Below are positions 37,057-45,228 of a stretch of DNA of 64,000 bases, in pieces. The stretch is from VAZQ01 sp963817135 (GTDB taxonomy: Bacteria; Pseudomonadota; Alphaproteobacteria; Rhizobiales; Xanthobacteraceae). The position numbers were made by a program, and so were the translations under genes. The notes beneath the pieces are model-generated. The model saw only the letters and a program-made list of their open reading frames with translations. It was not told where the DNA came from and did not search any database. The stretch is taken from contig CAWFNG010000017.1 of assembly GCA_963817135.1 (NCBI GenBank), forward strand, positions 1-64,000, read 5' to 3'. The first letter of the stretch is position 1. Each line of letters begins with the position of its first letter.

Positions 37057-37784
37057 ACCTTCTTTCGCTCCTGGCCGATCCGAATGCTTGGGCCGCGCTC
37101 CTTGCCTTGAGCGCGCTGGAAATTGTCCTCGGCATCGACAATCTGGTCTTTATTTCCATACTGACCGCAAGGTTGGGTGCCCGGGACGCGCGTCGCGCAC
37201 GGCAAATCGGCTTGTCGCTCGCGTTCGTGTTCCGCTTGCTCATGCTCGTCACTCTGACGTGGCTCGCACGGCTCGCCGCTCCGCTCTTTAACGTCTTCGG
37301 CATGGCTATCTCCTGGCGAGATATCATCCTGATCGGTGGCGGACTGTTTCTCATCGCCAAAGCGACGCATGAAATTCATGCCGAGGTGGAAGGCCCTCAC
37401 GAAGTTGCAGGTACCCCCAGTTCGGCGAATTTTGGTTGGATTGTGGTTCAGCTGGTTGCTGTTGATCTCGTATTTTCTCTCAATTCGATAATCACGGCGA
37501 TCGGAACGACTGAGCACCTGGAAGTCATGGTAGCGGCCGTTGGAATAGCGATACTCGTCATGTACATGGCGGCGGATCCGGTTGGAAATTTTATCGCCAA
37601 ACATCCAACAACGAAAATGCTGGTGCTGGCATTTTTGGTCCTCATTGGCGTAGCTCTCATCGCAGATGGTTTTGACGTCCATATTCCACGCGGCTACATC
37701 TATTTTTCAATGGCCTTTGCTGCTGCGGTTGAAGCGGTAAATGTGGCGGCTAAGCGGAAACGCGAGCGTCGCTCGACAAAATAA
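37053..37784 (+). CDS. TerC-family integral membrane protein
   Basis: 243 residues from a GTG at 37053 that overlaps the preceding stop; the frame runs further upstream but inside the Bug gene. Seven or so membrane segments, with the family's acidic intramembrane motifs EIVLGIDNLVFISIL near residue 20 and AVDLVFSLNSIITAIG in the second half. TerC proteins are implicated in metal-ion (often manganese) efflux or in loading exported metalloproteins. Confidence 0.9.
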   Translation: MNLLSLLADPNAWAALLALSALEIVLGIDNLVFISILTARLGARDARRARQIGLSLAFVFRLLMLVTLTWLARLAAPLFNVFGMAISWRDIILIGGGLFLIAKATHEIHAEVEGPHEVAGTPSSANFGWIVVQLVAVDLVFSLNSIITAIGTTEHLEVMVAAVGIAILVMYMAADPVGNFIAKHPTTKMLVLAFLVLIGVALIADGFDVHIPRGYIYFSMAFAAAVEAVNVAAKRKRERRSTK

Positions 37785-37873
37785 GGTAGCTCGATTGTTA
37801 TTTTACGCAGGCGTTAGCCGTGACGGCAGGCGTTTGCTGTTCGTTTGTCGCTACGAACAATTTGGTGCGTTTC

Positions 37874-38389
37874 ATGATCGTCATTCGTGTCGTCAAGGCT
37901 GCGCTGGTCGCCGCCATCGCCATTCTTGTCAGCCTCGTCGCGTTTGGAAACTTGACCGACTACGGCACCAACTTCGCGTTCGTGCAGCACGTCATGTCCA
38001 TGGACACGATCTATCCATTCTCGACGATCGGCTATCGGGCGATACGCAGTCCTGCGCTGCATCACGCAGCTTACGCCGTTATCATAACCGCGGAAGTGGT
38101 CACGGCGGCTCTATGCTGGATCGGCGCAGTCCTCCTCGCGCTTAAAATCCGTGCCAATGCTGGCGCGTTCAATCGCGCAAAGATGTTTGCCATCGGCGGA
38201 CTTGCCGTCGGGTTTCTGCTCTGGCAAGTCGGCTTCATGTCCATCGGGGGCGAGTGGTTTGGGATGTGGCAGTCGCAACAATGGAACGGTGTTCCCAGCG
38301 CGTTCCAATTCTTATCGACCATCATCGCAGTTCTCATCTTCGTCGCGATGCCGGATCAAAACCTGGGCCCGGGGTCGCGAGGTGAATGA
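37874..38389 (+). CDS. DUF2165-family membrane protein
   Basis: About 171 residues from ATG 37874 (MIVIRVVKAALVAAIAILV). Four hydrophobic segments and conserved-looking NLTDYGTNFAFVQHVMSMD and GGEWFGMWQSQQWNG fit the DUF2165 family of small inner-membrane proteins. No function is known. An upstream start at 37820 lacks support. Confidence 0.82.
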   Translation: MIVIRVVKAALVAAIAILVSLVAFGNLTDYGTNFAFVQHVMSMDTIYPFSTIGYRAIRSPALHHAAYAVIITAEVVTAALCWIGAVLLALKIRANAGAFNRAKMFAIGGLAVGFLLWQVGFMSIGGEWFGMWQSQQWNGVPSAFQFLSTIIAVLIFVAMPDQNLGPGSRGE

Positions 38390-38433
38390 TGTTAATGATT
38401 TAAGTTCCCAGAAATTCGTAGGGAGCCGAGGCT

Positions 38434-39423
38434 TTACTCGATGACCTTGTCCGCTGCCACCAGCATCGCCGGCGGCACATGCAGGCCAAGCGCCTTGGCT
38501 GTCTTGAGGTTAATCACCAATTCGAACTTTGTCGGCTGCTCCACCGGCAAATCAGCCGGCTTGGCACCCTTCAATATCTTGTCCACGAACGTGGCGGCTC
38601 TCCGAAACAGAGCCGAGATATCCGCCCCATAGGACAAGAGAGCGCCGGGTTCTTCGGCAAGACCGCTTGTATCGAATGATAGCGGCACTCTTGCGGTCTG
38701 CGCGAATTGCACGACCTCGTTGCGATAAGCTGCATATATGGGAGAAAGCACGATCAGAGCGTCCGGGGGCTCTTTCATGCTGGCTGCGAGCGCGCCCGCA
38801 AGGTCGGTTGAACCGAGTGCGGGTATTGGTAGAAGCTCCAAGGCGAGCGTGAATGCCGCACGCTTTACCGCCTCGACTCTGAGCATCATTCCCTGATTTT
38901 TCGGGTCAAAGATCATCGCGACTCGCGTAGCTTTGGGCATCATCTCCTTCAGAAGCTCCAAAGTTTTCTGATCTGTCTCAGGAGCGAGAAGAGACAAGCC
39001 CGTGGTATTGCCGCCAGGTCGCGCGAGACTCTGTACCAATCCGGCCCCCACCGGATCAGCCGAGACGGCGATAACAATAGGGATCGTGCTGGTTACATAC
39101 TTAGCGGCCTGCGTGGGCGGAGTGTCGACCGTGACGATGACATCCACCTTCAGAGCTACCAGCTCGGCAGCGAGTGCGCGCAGATGGTCGGTTTGACCCT
39201 CTGCATCGCGATACGCGATGCTGATGTTCTTCCCTTCGACCCATCCGAGGTCCCGCAGCCCTTGTCGGAATGCATCGATTTGCGTTGAGACAGAGGCATC
39301 GGTCTTGCGAGTCAAGACGCCTATTCGCGGCGCCTTTACAATTTCTCGCTGGGCAAACGAGATTTGGGAGGAGAAGAACAATCCCGCGCCAAACGCAATC
39401 GCTAGTTTCCGACGAGTGTGCAT
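38434..39423 (-). CDS. Orphan PF04392 solute-binding protein
   Basis: Intact receptor, 329 residues. Its leader (MHTRRKLAIAFGAGLFFSSQ, cleavage after SFAQ) differs from the other paralogues: it lacks the RREFITLLGG consensus, so Sec export is possible. Body landmarks are QGLRDLGWVEGKNISIAYRD and SLARPGGNTTGLSLL; the tail ends AADKVIE. It is the most diverged SBP here. Stands alone 9 bp downstream of the AbiJ-like gene on the same strand. Confidence 0.88.
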   Translation of the reverse strand: MHTRRKLAIAFGAGLFFSSQISFAQREIVKAPRIGVLTRKTDASVSTQIDAFRQGLRDLGWVEGKNISIAYRDAEGQTDHLRALAAELVALKVDVIVTVDTPPTQAAKYVTSTIPIVIAVSADPVGAGLVQSLARPGGNTTGLSLLAPETDQKTLELLKEMMPKATRVAMIFDPKNQGMMLRVEAVKRAAFTLALELLPIPALGSTDLAGALAASMKEPPDALIVLSPIYAAYRNEVVQFAQTARVPLSFDTSGLAEEPGALLSYGADISALFRRAATFVDKILKGAKPADLPVEQPTKFELVINLKTAKALGLHVPPAMLVAADKVIE

Positions 39424-39432
39424 GTTAATGAA

Positions 39433-40281
39433 CTACGTCAATTGGCTTGGTCTGCCTTCATCGAGGCCTGCCAGCCATCGTATCAAGGATGCCCCATAGC
39501 TGATTGCCAGGATGGCGACGTCGGTCGGAGGCTGCGGCACGTCTGCGGCTCCCGGCTGGTGCCGATAGATTTGCGAAGCTTCCACCCAGCTCTGAAAACC
39601 GTTCACCATCGCCCGTGCGGCTCCCTGCGCCGCCGGGTCTGCGTCATAGGCGCCGAGCACTGCAGGCAACAGGCGACGTTCGATTTCATCCGCCGACAAT
39701 CGGACATAGGGAAACATCAAGCCGAAGAGCCCATCCACCGCTGATAAGACAGCTCGCCAGGCGTGCTTGTAATTTGGCGGCTCAGCCCGCAGGTGAGCCA
39801 ATGCACTTTCAATCAGTTGGCCGATGTTTTGGTAGCGCTGCGATTGCAGTGCGGCAATGCACGAAACTATGTTCCTCTGGAACTCCTGGTCGATCGCCGG
39901 GTGTACGCCGCCGACGTCGTCTATGGTGTATGCCAAATTCTCCTCGGCAAAAATCTGTCTCACCGCGTCACGCCACCATTGCGCAATCTCCTCGCTCGCA
40001 TGCCAGAACAGGTAACGATAGATCACGGTAATCATGTCGAGAAAATCCGGGGTGGGGCATTCGCGAATGAATTCGCTCCACTGCGATGAATATTTGCCGT
40101 CGCCGGGCAGCGAAACGCCGATTTCCCGGCCGATATACGGGGCGAGCCGCTCGGCATGATCGGTGAAAATATTGTCGCGAAACAGCGCGGCGACGCGGTG
40201 CCGCGCTCTGCCGCTGTCCTGCGCACGCTCTGTGGGTCGCAGGTACAACTGGCTAAATCGTTCCCCCGGCATGGCGCTCAC
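39433..40281 (-). CDS. Possible AbiJ/HEPN-like protein
   Basis: 282 residues, no signal peptide or membrane segment. By eye the layout resembles abortive-infection AbiJ-type proteins: N-terminal ERFSQLYL (7-14), an aromatic segment FLDMITVIYRYLFW, then a C-terminal helical block ALAHLRAEPPNYKHAWRAVL..AVDGLF and a final QIYRHQPG..DVAILAISYGASLIRWL with an Arg-His pair at 240-241 where HEPN-like RNases carry R-x(n)-H or RH motifs. This is a remote resemblance; a plain hypothetical protein is the safe reading. Just downstream lies an SBP gene. Confidence 0.45.
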   Translation of the reverse strand: MSAMPGERFSQLYLRPTERAQDSGRARHRVAALFRDNIFTDHAERLAPYIGREIGVSLPGDGKYSSQWSEFIRECPTPDFLDMITVIYRYLFWHASEEIAQWWRDAVRQIFAEENLAYTIDDVGGVHPAIDQEFQRNIVSCIAALQSQRYQNIGQLIESALAHLRAEPPNYKHAWRAVLSAVDGLFGLMFPYVRLSADEIERRLLPAVLGAYDADPAAQGAARAMVNGFQSWVEASQIYRHQPGAADVPQPPTDVAILAISYGASLIRWLAGLDEGRPSQLT

Positions 40282-40350
40282 TCCTTCAAGAGCATGCCTT
40301 CGCAGGCGGCTTAGGGAGCGCGCAATTGTAGCCGTCGGGTGGAGAAATTA

Positions 40351-40374
40351 CGACCGGCTGCGAGCAACCGGTCG
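40351..40374 (-). terminator. Possible terminator of the min operon
   Basis: CGACCGG, 10 bases, CCGGTCG, followed on the minus strand by TAATTTCT, 19 bp beyond the minE stop. The stem is short and the T run imperfect. Confidence 0.4.
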
Positions 40375-40392
40375 CTTGTCCAGGAAAGCGCG

Positions 40393-40740
40393 TCAGCCGA
40401 GAGCTCTGGAGAAACTGGCCATCTTGGCGGGGCTGCGCGCAACGCCGGCGGTTTGCGCGCGGCTGTTGCTCGTGACCGAATCGGGAACGGTGCCGGGCGC
40501 GTGCGGAATTTCGACATCGATCTCCAATGTCGAGACCGTAGCGCCGCGATCGATCCGCACCCGCACGTTTTCGCGTTCGACGGTGATCTGCCGGGCGATC
40601 GTGGCGAGAATCTCGTCCTGCAGAATGGCCAGGAGATCGGGCTGCCTGCCCGCCGCTCTTTCGTGCTGCAAGAGAATCTGGAGCCGTTCGCGCGCCAGCG
40701 GCGCGGAACCCTGGCGCCGGAAAAGAGTGAGGATTTTCAT
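40393..40740 (-). CDS. minE: Cell division topological specificity factor MinE
   Basis: 115 residues. The N-terminal MKILTLFRRQGSAPLARERL membrane-binding and MinD-contact segment, LLQHERAAG, and the C-terminal dimer core (NVRVRIDRGATVSTLEIDVE) are normal. MinE stimulates MinD ATPase and drives pole-to-pole oscillation. About 33 residues follow the usual end, an extension that is unusually long. The ATG overlaps the minD stop by 4 bp. Confidence 0.92.
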   Translation of the reverse strand: MKILTLFRRQGSAPLARERLQILLQHERAAGRQPDLLAILQDEILATIARQITVERENVRVRIDRGATVSTLEIDVEIPHAPGTVPDSVTSNSRAQTAGVARSPAKMASFSRALG

Positions 40741-41553
40741 GCCGCTCTCCGTCCGAACAGCCTGCCGAACAGGCGATGCTGCTCGGTCGGGATGCACATG
40801 GGAACGACCTCGCCCTTGAGCCGCCGTGCGGCGTCGAGATAGGCGCGCGCCGGAGCGCTCGCCGCATTGCACAGGGTGACAGGCGAGCCGAGATTGGAGG
40901 CGCGCAGCACCTCCTGGCTTTCGGGAATGATGCCAAGAAGCGGTGTGGAGAGGATTTCAAGGACATCGTCGATATTGAGCATCTCGCCCCGCTGCGCCCG
41001 CTGCGCGTCGTAGCGCGTGACGAGGAGGTGTTTTTCGATGCGCTCTCCCTTCTCCGCCTTCTCCGTCTTCGAGTTCGAGAAGCCCGATGATACGATCGGA
41101 ATCGCGCACCGATGACACTTCAGGATTGGTCACGATCACCGCGGTATCGGCAAAGCGCATGGCAAGCGTTGCGCCGCGCTCAATGCCGGCCGGGCTGTCG
41201 CAGATTACCCAATCGAACTTGCCACCCAGTTCTTTAATGACCCCCGCCACGCCTTGTTCGGTCAAGGCGTCCTTGTCGCGGGTCTGCGATGCCGGCAACA
41301 GCCACAGATTTTCCAACCGCTTATCGCGAATGAGCGCCTGCGACAGTTTGGCGATCCCCTGAATCACATTGATCAGGTCAAAAACCACGCGCCGCTCGGC
41401 TCCCATTATCAAGTCGAGGTTGCGCAGACCAACGTCGAAATCCACAACCGCGACGCTCTGCCCGGCTTGCGCCAGGGCCGCACCGAGAGCCGCGGTCGAT
41501 GTCGTCTTGCCGACTCCGCCTTTGCCGGATGTGACCACCAGGACTTTGCCCAT
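40737..41553 (-). pseudogene. minD: Septum-site determining ATPase MinD, single frameshift
   Basis: ATG 41553 lies eight bases after GGGAG. Residues 1 to about 158 include the deviant Walker A GKGGVGKTT and SVRDSDRIIGLL in one frame. The last third (KTEKAEKGERIEKHLLV, MLNIDDVLEIL, to the amphipathic membrane helix HRLFGRLFGRRAA) is in another. One extra base at 41074-41075 (CTTCTCGA-A-CTCGAAGACG on the coding strand) explains it; without it the protein is a normal 270-residue MinD. minC and minE on either side are intact, so a sequencing error or a very recent mutation is likely. Confidence 0.88.
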
Positions 41554-41572
41554 GTTGCTATCTCCCAACCCG

Positions 41573-42286
41573 TCAATCCAACGCTGCTATCGAGAGGACG
41601 CGATCCTTGAGCCAGCATTGGGTTGGCCGGCCGCGCAGGCTCGCGTCCATGTCATCGGCCGTCAGGTAATATCCATCGATGGACATCAACTCGGCTTCAT
41701 TCCTGCTGCAGAAGATGCGCGCCCGCATATCCCCCATCGATCCTGCCATGGCGCGCCCGCGCAGCGCGCCGTAAACATGAATTGACCCGCCAGCGACGAC
41801 CTCCGCACCCGAAGCAATCGACCCGAGTATCGTGACATCGCCATACGGGAAAATGATCGATTGGCCTGAGCGCACGGGGTTCTCGAAGAGGAGCGAACTA
41901 TGCTCCTGTCGGCGGGATGCGGGTTCAGTACCGCTTGCTGGACGGCCGCCCGTGAGGAGGGGCGGCAGCGACGAATCGAGTTGGTCTTGCTCCGCATTTT
42001 CGAGACCCATCACCCGAATGCCGCGCTGAGCCAAAGTCTCCACCAGCTCGGCGATTTCGGTGCGGCTGATGGAAATTTTGCCCACGTCGAGGATGATCGC
42101 TTTGCCGAGGAAGAAGTCGGGGGAAGTCTTGCTCCATTTGTCGAGCTCCGCGAGCCATGTGGCGATCGGTGCCGACGGGGTAAGGACGAATGCCATGAAC
42201 GAGCGGCCGCGCAGGCGGATGGATGTTCGTGGTCGGGCGGCAGTCGCGCGTTTCACAAGAGGAACCCCGGAGGCTGTTCGCTTCAT
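41573..42286 (-). CDS. minC: Septum-site determining protein MinC
   Basis: 237 residues. The N-terminal domain (about 27-110; SFMAFVLTPSAPIATWLAEL, KAIILDVGKISIS) inhibits FtsZ polymerisation. The C-terminal beta-helix (about 135-237; RSGQSIIFPYGDVTILGSIA, GGSIHVYGALRGRAMAG) binds MinD and dimerises. First gene of the min operon, 19 bp before minD. Confidence 0.94.
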   Translation of the reverse strand: MKRTASGVPLVKRATAARPRTSIRLRGRSFMAFVLTPSAPIATWLAELDKWSKTSPDFFLGKAIILDVGKISISRTEIAELVETLAQRGIRVMGLENAEQDQLDSSLPPLLTGGRPASGTEPASRRQEHSSLLFENPVRSGQSIIFPYGDVTILGSIASGAEVVAGGSIHVYGALRGRAMAGSMGDMRARIFCSRNEAELMSIDGYYLTADDMDASLRGRPTQCWLKDRVLSIAALD

Positions 42287-42391
42287 GCTTTGAGCTATGC
42301 CGATTAGCGCGCTGCACGGTTAATGAAGGGTTAACAACCGCCCCGGGGCAATTCGTCGTTGCGAAAAAAAAGAAAATGACGCCTGAAAACT

Positions 42392-42461
42392 GTGGTCCGA
42401 TTCCGAAGTTCGCCCGTGCTCGCGGCACGTTCAGGTGCGAACTTTGGAATCTAAGGACCAC
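42392..42461. repeat. Palindromic element A, copy 3
   Basis: Outer arms GTGGTCC / GGACCAC, inner arms GATTCCGAAGTTCGC / GCGAACTTTGGAATC with one mismatch, same centre as copy 1. It lies upstream of minC and next to a recombinase relic. Confidence 0.78.
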
Positions 42462-42475
42462 GAGCCCCGAACAAG

Positions 42476-42560
42476 CCTGGACGTACCGAGGGTGTCCGCA
42501 AGATTGCTGCTCGGTTTGGGGTTGACCCCTCCACGGTTCAGCGGATCAGCCGCGCGGGGG
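42476..42560 (+). pseudogene. C-terminal relic of a serine recombinase
   Basis: In one frame the text reads GRTEGVRKIAARFGVDP then STVQRISR, the helix-turn-helix typical of the end of resolvase/invertase-family recombinases. Nothing upstream encodes the catalytic domain: palindromic element A ends 15 bp before. A fragment of about 27 codons, not a gene. Confidence 0.45.
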
Positions 42561-42660
42561 AGCAAGCGCGGCCGCATAACGCACCAGTGAAATCATCCGC
42601 CATCCGCGATGCACGAGCGTCGGCGGGCGTAATGCCCGCTGCTGGAGGTGGAGCGGCCGG

Positions 42661-42708
42661 CAATGCTGTGATGCGGTAACAGCGGGTTTTGACCCGGAGC
42701 AGACATTG
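42661..42708 (+). repeat. Partial copy of the dispersed intergenic repeat
   Basis: CTGTGATGCGGTAACAGCGG then TTTTGACCCGGAGCAGACAT, matching the right half of the block at 2700-2812 with several changes. Confidence 0.5.
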
Positions 42709-42745
42709 AGGCTTGCCCTGGCGCGACGATTCGCACAATGGATGA

Positions 42746-43570
42746 TTACCATATTTTCGTCGCCACCGCATAGATAACGTTGGTTTCGATAGACTTGATT
42801 CCATTGTTGCGCAGCGTTTTTAGATTCACGTCGCGAACACGCGCGACGGTCTCGGTGTCCATCTGCTCAAGCGTCCAGCGGTACCCTGACCCTTGTACGA
42901 CTGTCCACCAGTCATCGGGAGATTGAAGAACCTGTTGACCATCCTCCGCGATGATTTCCGCTTCTCGAATGCCGCTATCAGTGAGAAGCTGGCGAACGGC
43001 TTGCGGAGTAATGATCCGCTCCCAAGGATTGAAGGCATTATGGAGATCGGGGCGAAACTGCTTTACGGCATCCCACCATGCGGCGGAGCCCGGCTCGAAC
43101 ATGCGCGGTCCCCAGGTGGTGATAGCGAGTTGCCCGCCCGGCCGTACCATGCGCCACAGTTCCCGGACCTGCTTGACCATATCAGGTACGAAGAAGATCG
43201 CGAACACGCAGACGACCGCGTCGAATGATTCATCCGGATAGCCCAGACTTTCCATGTCGGCTTGGCGAAACTCGATGTTTGGCAGTTTCTGCGCGCCGGC
43301 TTTCGCTCGTGCCATCGCGAGCAGCCGTTCCGCCAAATCTACGCCGATGACGCGACCGCGCGGCCCAGCGACTTTCGCGGCAGGAATGGCTGAGGCACCG
43401 CTTCCACAACCGACGTCGAGTATGACCGATCCTGGCTCGATCCGGAGCCGTTCGATGGTTCCTCGTCCATATCGGCCCCAAAAGGCCAGTGGACCATCGT
43501 CGAAGTGGTCCGCGGCGGCGTTGTAACTAGCCGCCGCCTTAAGCTTTGCCGGTTCGATAATCTTCACCAT
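42746..43570 (-). CDS. Class I SAM-dependent methyltransferase
   Basis: 274 residues from ATG 43570, seven bases after GGAGGG; an earlier start at 43597 is weaker. The SAM-binding site VILDVGCGSGASAIPAAKVAG and the acidic residue ending strand 2 (GVDL) are intact, with FRQADMESLGYPDESFDAVV and MVRPGGQLAITTW following, as in the UbiE/Methyltransf_11 type. The substrate is not deducible; it has no operon partners. Confidence 0.85.
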   Translation of the reverse strand: MVKIIEPAKLKAAASYNAAADHFDDGPLAFWGRYGRGTIERLRIEPGSVILDVGCGSGASAIPAAKVAGPRGRVIGVDLAERLLAMARAKAGAQKLPNIEFRQADMESLGYPDESFDAVVCVFAIFFVPDMVKQVRELWRMVRPGGQLAITTWGPRMFEPGSAAWWDAVKQFRPDLHNAFNPWERIITPQAVRQLLTDSGIREAEIIAEDGQQVLQSPDDWWTVVQGSGYRWTLEQMDTETVARVRDVNLKTLRNNGIKSIETNVIYAVATKIW

Positions 43571-43858
43571 AGGCGAACCCTCCGACATATCGCCCAAACA
43601 AGTTTACTGTCACCCCCAACTATTAGAAAGGCACCGGGAAACCCACGGAATGTCGGGTTGTGGCACTCAAGAGCCACGCCAATTCTATGCCACCGGGTCC
43701 GCTTGCTGGGGTGCTGCGGACCTGGCGGGCGGGCGTTGGGTGCCGCTAGACCGCCGCCTTTGACCCTAACCGGTCAAAAGCCGCGTCAAAATCCCGCAGC
43801 GCAGCACGGCTCGGTGTGATATGGTCCCATCCGTTGCATGACCCCACGGGAGGGTCAC

Positions 43859-44851
43859 ATGGCAATCCATATCCGGCGGAGAGAATTCATCATCACGCTC
43901 GGCGGCGCGGCGGTGACGTTGCCGCTTCCGGCGCGCGCGCAGCTGGCGATGCCCGCGGTCGGGTTTCTCGATCCTCGACTGCCAGACGCGATCACCGACC
44001 GGCTGCGCGCATTTCGCGAGGGCCTCAAAGACACCGGCTACGTCGAGGGCGAGAACGTGGCAATTGTATACCGCCTCGCTGAGAATCGAGATGACCGGTT
44101 GCCGGAGCTGGCAGCCGATTTGGTTCGCCGTCGGGTTGCCGTGATCGTCACCGCAGGTCCGCCGTCGACCTTCGCGGCGCAGGCCGCAACCAAGACGATC
44201 CCGGTTGTCTTCGTCGTCGGGGACGATCCGGTGCGGCTTGGCCTCGTCACGAGCCTCTCGCGACCAGGCGGCAACATGACAGGAGTCAATCTTGTCAGTG
44301 CTGAGTTGGCCGCGAAGCGGCTGGAGCTCCTGCGTGAGTTGCTGCCCAAGCTCGTCCGTATTGCAGTGCTCGTCAATCCGGCTGACGCAACGGTAACCGA
44401 GACTCAATTGAAGGACGTGAACGCGGCTGCTGGCGCTATGGGGCTGCAAATCCAGGTCTTCAACGCCAACACCAGCGCCGAGATCGATGTCGCCTTCGAA
44501 ACGATGGGTCGCGAGCGACCCGATGCCGTGCTTATCGGGGTCAGCGCGTTTTTGAACGGCCGGCGTGTCCAACTAGCCCATCTGGCGACGTTTCACCGAC
44601 TTCCCGCGATTTATGCGCTGCGCGACTACGCCGAAGTTGGGGGCCTGATGAGCTACGGATCCAACTTCGTGGATGGGTTTCGTCAGCTTGGCGTTTATAC
44701 CGGCCGCGTCCTCAAGGGCGCAAAGCCCGCGGATTTGCCGGTCATACAGGCATCCAAGTTTGAACTCGTCATCAACAACCAGACCGCCCGGATGCTTGGC
44801 CTCACTGTGCCACCGACGCTCATCGCCACCGCCGACGAGGTGATCGAGTAG
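43859..44851 (+). CDS. Orphan PF04392 solute-binding protein
   Basis: Intact receptor from ATG 43859, with GGGAGGG a few bases upstream; an ATG at 43838 precedes the ribosome site and is unlikely. Tat leader MAIHIRRREFIITLGGAAV, cleavage after ARAQ. Close to the 239 gene in sequence (QVFNANTSAEIDVAFETMGR; NGRRVQLAHLATFHRLPAIY), suggesting a recent duplication. Tail IATADEVIE. No transporter partners; followed by the IS91 element. Confidence 0.9.
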   Translation: MAIHIRRREFIITLGGAAVTLPLPARAQLAMPAVGFLDPRLPDAITDRLRAFREGLKDTGYVEGENVAIVYRLAENRDDRLPELAADLVRRRVAVIVTAGPPSTFAAQAATKTIPVVFVVGDDPVRLGLVTSLSRPGGNMTGVNLVSAELAAKRLELLRELLPKLVRIAVLVNPADATVTETQLKDVNAAAGAMGLQIQVFNANTSAEIDVAFETMGRERPDAVLIGVSAFLNGRRVQLAHLATFHRLPAIYALRDYAEVGGLMSYGSNFVDGFRQLGVYTGRVLKGAKPADLPVIQASKFELVINNQTARMLGLTVPPTLIATADEVIE

Positions 44852-45028
44852 CGGTGCAACTTGCTGCAATTGCTCACAGCCGCCTTTGTGCAGGGTTCCG
44901 GATGCCGGCCATGCGAGATGCCGCCACGGGCACCGGGGCCGGCGTCCGGAAGCCGCCAAAGAACGAACCCGCGGGATGGCGCTGCGCCCTTATGGGTATT
45001 TGATTGGATCGGAGGTTATTCGCAGGCG

Positions 45029-45047
45029 AGTGCAATGAGCTTGCACT
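45029..45047. repeat. Hairpin near the left end of the IS91 element
   Basis: AGTGCAA-TGAGC-TTGCACT, a perfect 7-bp stem about 180 bp beyond the transposase stop. It is placed like the subterminal hairpin expected at an IS91 terminus. No second copy is available to prove the boundary. Confidence 0.5.
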
Positions 45048-45228
45048 TGATTAATTGTGTGGCTGACACGTAGCAACGCGAGTTGATGATTGAGAGGGAG
45101 GCTGGGGATTGCAGTCGAAGGGTCGCGTTGATTACTGACCGGCATGTTTTGCTGAGCGTTGGCGTGACCGGTCGACGACCAGCGAGAGAAAAGCGCGGTA
45201 CTGCGTAATGGCAACGCTGCGATCGTGA

